Notes under the pieces: generated by a model
Database searches by the model: none
What the model saw: the letters and a program-made list of their open reading frames with translations, nothing else
Told to the model about the DNA's origin: nothing
Part shown: piece by piece, positions 40,578-41,857 of the stretch
How the letters are laid out: each line of letters starts with the position of its first letter
How positions within the stretch are numbered: the stretch's first letter is position 1
Program-made: the position numbers and the translations under genes
Assembly: GCA_018713485.1 (NCBI GenBank)
Contig: DVOQ01000079.1
Location: 1-41,857 of the forward strand
DNA: 41,857 nt
Direction of reading: 5' to 3'
Origin: Candidatus Avisuccinivibrio pullicola
GTDB lineage: Bacteria; Pseudomonadota; Gammaproteobacteria; Enterobacterales; Succinivibrionaceae

Positions 40578-41552
40578 TTAGTTATGCACATGTGCCAGAA
40601 AGTCTGCCACATCTGCATATACTCCGACAGCCCGCAAAGCCTCTACCCGCTCTCGTTCAGACACCGGCACTATCCACACATCATGGGGGGCATTGTAACG
40701 TGCTCCCTCAATACGCCCTACTGCCAGTTCCGTATTTGAGTCTGCCGTCATAATCTTCACAAATAACACCCCCTTGAGTTTTCTGATATCAAAATTAAGA
40801 CTGGCATTATGGTAGTCTCTGATAAAAGACTCCATCTGGACTGTCAGGGCCTTGGATAAAAATTGTCTGAAGGCAGTGATTCCCTCGCCCTGGCAATAGC
40901 TCTGAATAGCGTCCATATAGATTTGGATATCTGAAGTACCTGATCTTATGTCCAGCATGGGAAATCCATCATTCATGAGAGACAGATTCATAATCAGTCT
41001 TGCCGTTCGTCCATTCCCGTCAGGGAAGGGGTGAATTCTGACAAACTCGCAGTGCGTATAGGCGGCTTTTTCAAGCGGATCCGCAAAGCGGTTCTCCCTG
41101 AGAGTTTCAGCATATCTCTTCATTAAAGAGAAGATCTCAGTGTAATCGGCTACTGACGTTATAGAGTTTTGTACTCTGACATTGAAGTTTCTATAGATTC
41201 CGGCAAAACGTGCCGGATAAAGCGCTGCACGATGAAATTTACAGATTACCGATTCAGTGACAGGCTGCTTTATCTCTGATAGCTCATAAAGCAGCTCCAC
41301 TGCTTTAGAGCTCGCTACGATGTCTAAAACATCACATAGACGCATGTTATTAGGCAGCGTAGAGTAGCGGAGTATCATTTCAGCGTCGAGAACAGTGCTG
41401 CGATTGCCTTCGATCGCTACGGTATTATGGGTGAAACTAAACGACAGTGATTTTATGTAATCATCTCGGACTGCGGTATCCAGCCCTTCCATAAGCCTGC
41501 GATATTCCTCCCGCATTTGCATGAGAAGAGCAAAATCATGATTCTCTTGCAT
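40578..41552 (-). CDS. Fic-domain protein, predicted AMP-transferase with N-terminal inhibitory motif
   Basis: Fic proteins transfer AMP (or a related group) from nucleotides onto hydroxyl residues of target proteins. The complete active motif HPFPDGNGRTAR is at residues 174-185, with the catalytic His, the metal-binding Asp and the anion-hole GNGR. An N-terminal TVAIEGN (residues 44-50) matches the inhibitory [S/T]xxxE[G/N] motif, making this a class II, self-inhibited Fic. A C-terminal ~100-residue part is not assigned and resembles no full winged helix I can name. GGGAGG precedes the ATG at 41552. It is a solitary gene in AT-rich sequence next to an IS fragment, and the target is unknown. 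Confidence 0.9.
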   Translation of the reverse strand: MQENHDFALLMQMREEYRRLMEGLDTAVRDDYIKSLSFSFTHNTVAIEGNRSTVLDAEMILRYSTLPNNMRLCDVLDIVASSKAVELLYELSEIKQPVTESVICKFHRAALYPARFAGIYRNFNVRVQNSITSVADYTEIFSLMKRYAETLRENRFADPLEKAAYTHCEFVRIHPFPDGNGRTARLIMNLSLMNDGFPMLDIRSGTSDIQIYMDAIQSYCQGEGITAFRQFLSKALTVQMESFIRDYHNASLNFDIRKLKGVLFVKIMTADSNTELAVGRIEGARYNAPHDVWIVPVSERERVEALRAVGVYADVADFLAHVHN

Positions 41553-41658
41553 AGAACCTCCCTCACCTGCTCCTGTTTCTTATCGTTAAACCAATATCAC
41601 GTTGCTGTTTTTATACAGTTACTCCGGCAACAGCGTTATTGCGCACTTGGTGAACTCA

Positions 41659-41680
41659 CCCACAAGCAAACGCCTGTGGG
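41659..41680. repeat. Subterminal imperfect hairpin of the IS200/IS605 right end
   Basis: A 9-position stem (41659-41667 with 41672-41680) with one A-C mismatch and a 4-base loop, ten bases past the tnpB stop. IS200/IS605 ends are recognised by TnpA as such hairpins, not as inverted repeats. In tnpB elements this region also forms the 3' part of the omega guide RNA. Confidence 0.55.
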
Positions 41681-41689
41681 CTTCGTACT

Positions 41690-41857
41690 TCATCGAGGAC
41701 TAGTCAGGTTAGTCTGACTATGTCTTCCTCTCCATACGCTTAACTTCGCTGCGTTCCTACAGCTAGTACTATGATAGTAACCTTTGCTAAGCATCTCTAA
41801 TCCTGCCGCTTTTATGACTTTGGCGGCATTTATATCTCTTTGATGTACGGTATGGCA
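41690..41857 (-). CDS. TnpB (IS200/IS605 OrfB) C-terminal fragment
   Basis: The last 55 residues of a TnpB RNA-guided nuclease, open at the right edge of the window and ending at 41690-41692. The diagnostic block is CHTVHQRDINAAKVIKAAG, equal to the end of the TnpB zinc finger followed by the HDRDxNAA stretch with the last RuvC aspartate. After it comes a basic, serine-rich tail. The rest of the gene lies outside the window. Confidence 0.85.
   Translation of the reverse strand, partial: CHTVHQRDINAAKVIKAAGLEMLSKGYYHSTSCRNAAKLSVWRGRHSQTNLTSPR

Larger units (their letters stand above)
41600..41857 (-). mobile_element. IS200/IS605-family element, right end, cut by the window
   Basis: The tnpB 3' end and a subterminal imperfect hairpin (41659-41680) lie here, the usual right-end layout of IS200/IS605 elements. 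The true end should be between about 41580 and 41655 but cannot be fixed without a second copy. Confidence 0.65.

Overview
The window looks like a chromosomal segment of an anaerobic, flagellated, host-associated gammaproteobacterium, most plausibly a Succinivibrionaceae/Aeromonadales relative. Supporting traits are an enterobacterial-type bifunctional HisB, a classic Gram-negative porin, pyruvate formate-lyase with its activase, EAL-domain signalling proteins and a polar-flagellum-type flagellin. The class III fructose-bisphosphatase is less typical. The lineage is inferred from gene content only; no rRNA or tRNA gene was recognised. The backbone is GC-rich by eye. The methyltransferase island (about 2.4-5.6 kb), the Rpn gene (16.7-17.7 kb) and the last 1.6 kb are visibly more AT-rich.

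Layout. 0-5.7 kb: a flagellin 3' end, a complete ISL3-type insertion sequence (transposase split by a frameshift), then a large solitary N6-adenine DNA methyltransferase gene. The far side of that gene carries a ~185-bp MITE-like element that shares about 97 bp with the IS end in inverted orientation. 5.7-13.8 kb: two exported proteins of unknown role, then an Opp/Dpp/Gsi-like ABC importer operon read on the minus strand (two permeases, a substrate-binding lipoprotein and a tandem ATPase). 13.8-21 kb: porin, a Gfo/Idh/MocA oxidoreductase, a broken Rpn-family nuclease, pflA and pflB. 22-27.8 kb: a degenerate DprA-like protein, a glycosyltransferase, class III Fbp and an AI-2E-family membrane protein. 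28-34.7 kb: two paralogous membrane EAL phosphodiesterases with an antisense UvrD-like helicase between them. 34.8-39.7 kb: hisG-hisD-hisC-hisB, with hisHAFI absent. 39.8-41.9 kb: a small exported protein, a Fic protein and the 3' end of an IS200/IS605 tnpB.

The most interesting signal is a set of repeat tracts that decide reading frame. (1) The methyltransferase has a well-placed start with a Shine-Dalgarno at 5303, followed 24 codons later by a G10 tract. Ten Gs put the gene out of frame (OFF); nine would give a ~955-residue enzyme. This is the architecture of a phase-variable epigenetic regulator (phasevarion). (2) An (AG)8 tract sits exactly at the boundary between the periplasmic binding lipoprotein and the cytoplasmic tandem ATPase. 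With eight units the two are fused in one 1208-residue frame, which is topologically odd. A gain or loss of one unit ends the binding protein at a stop overlapping a GTG start that the AG tract itself could serve as ribosome binding site. (3) A T6 run breaks the Rpn gene near its start. (4) A G4 run separates the glycosyltransferase frame from its only upstream ATG. Whether these are real contingency switches or assembly indels cannot be settled from one consensus sequence.
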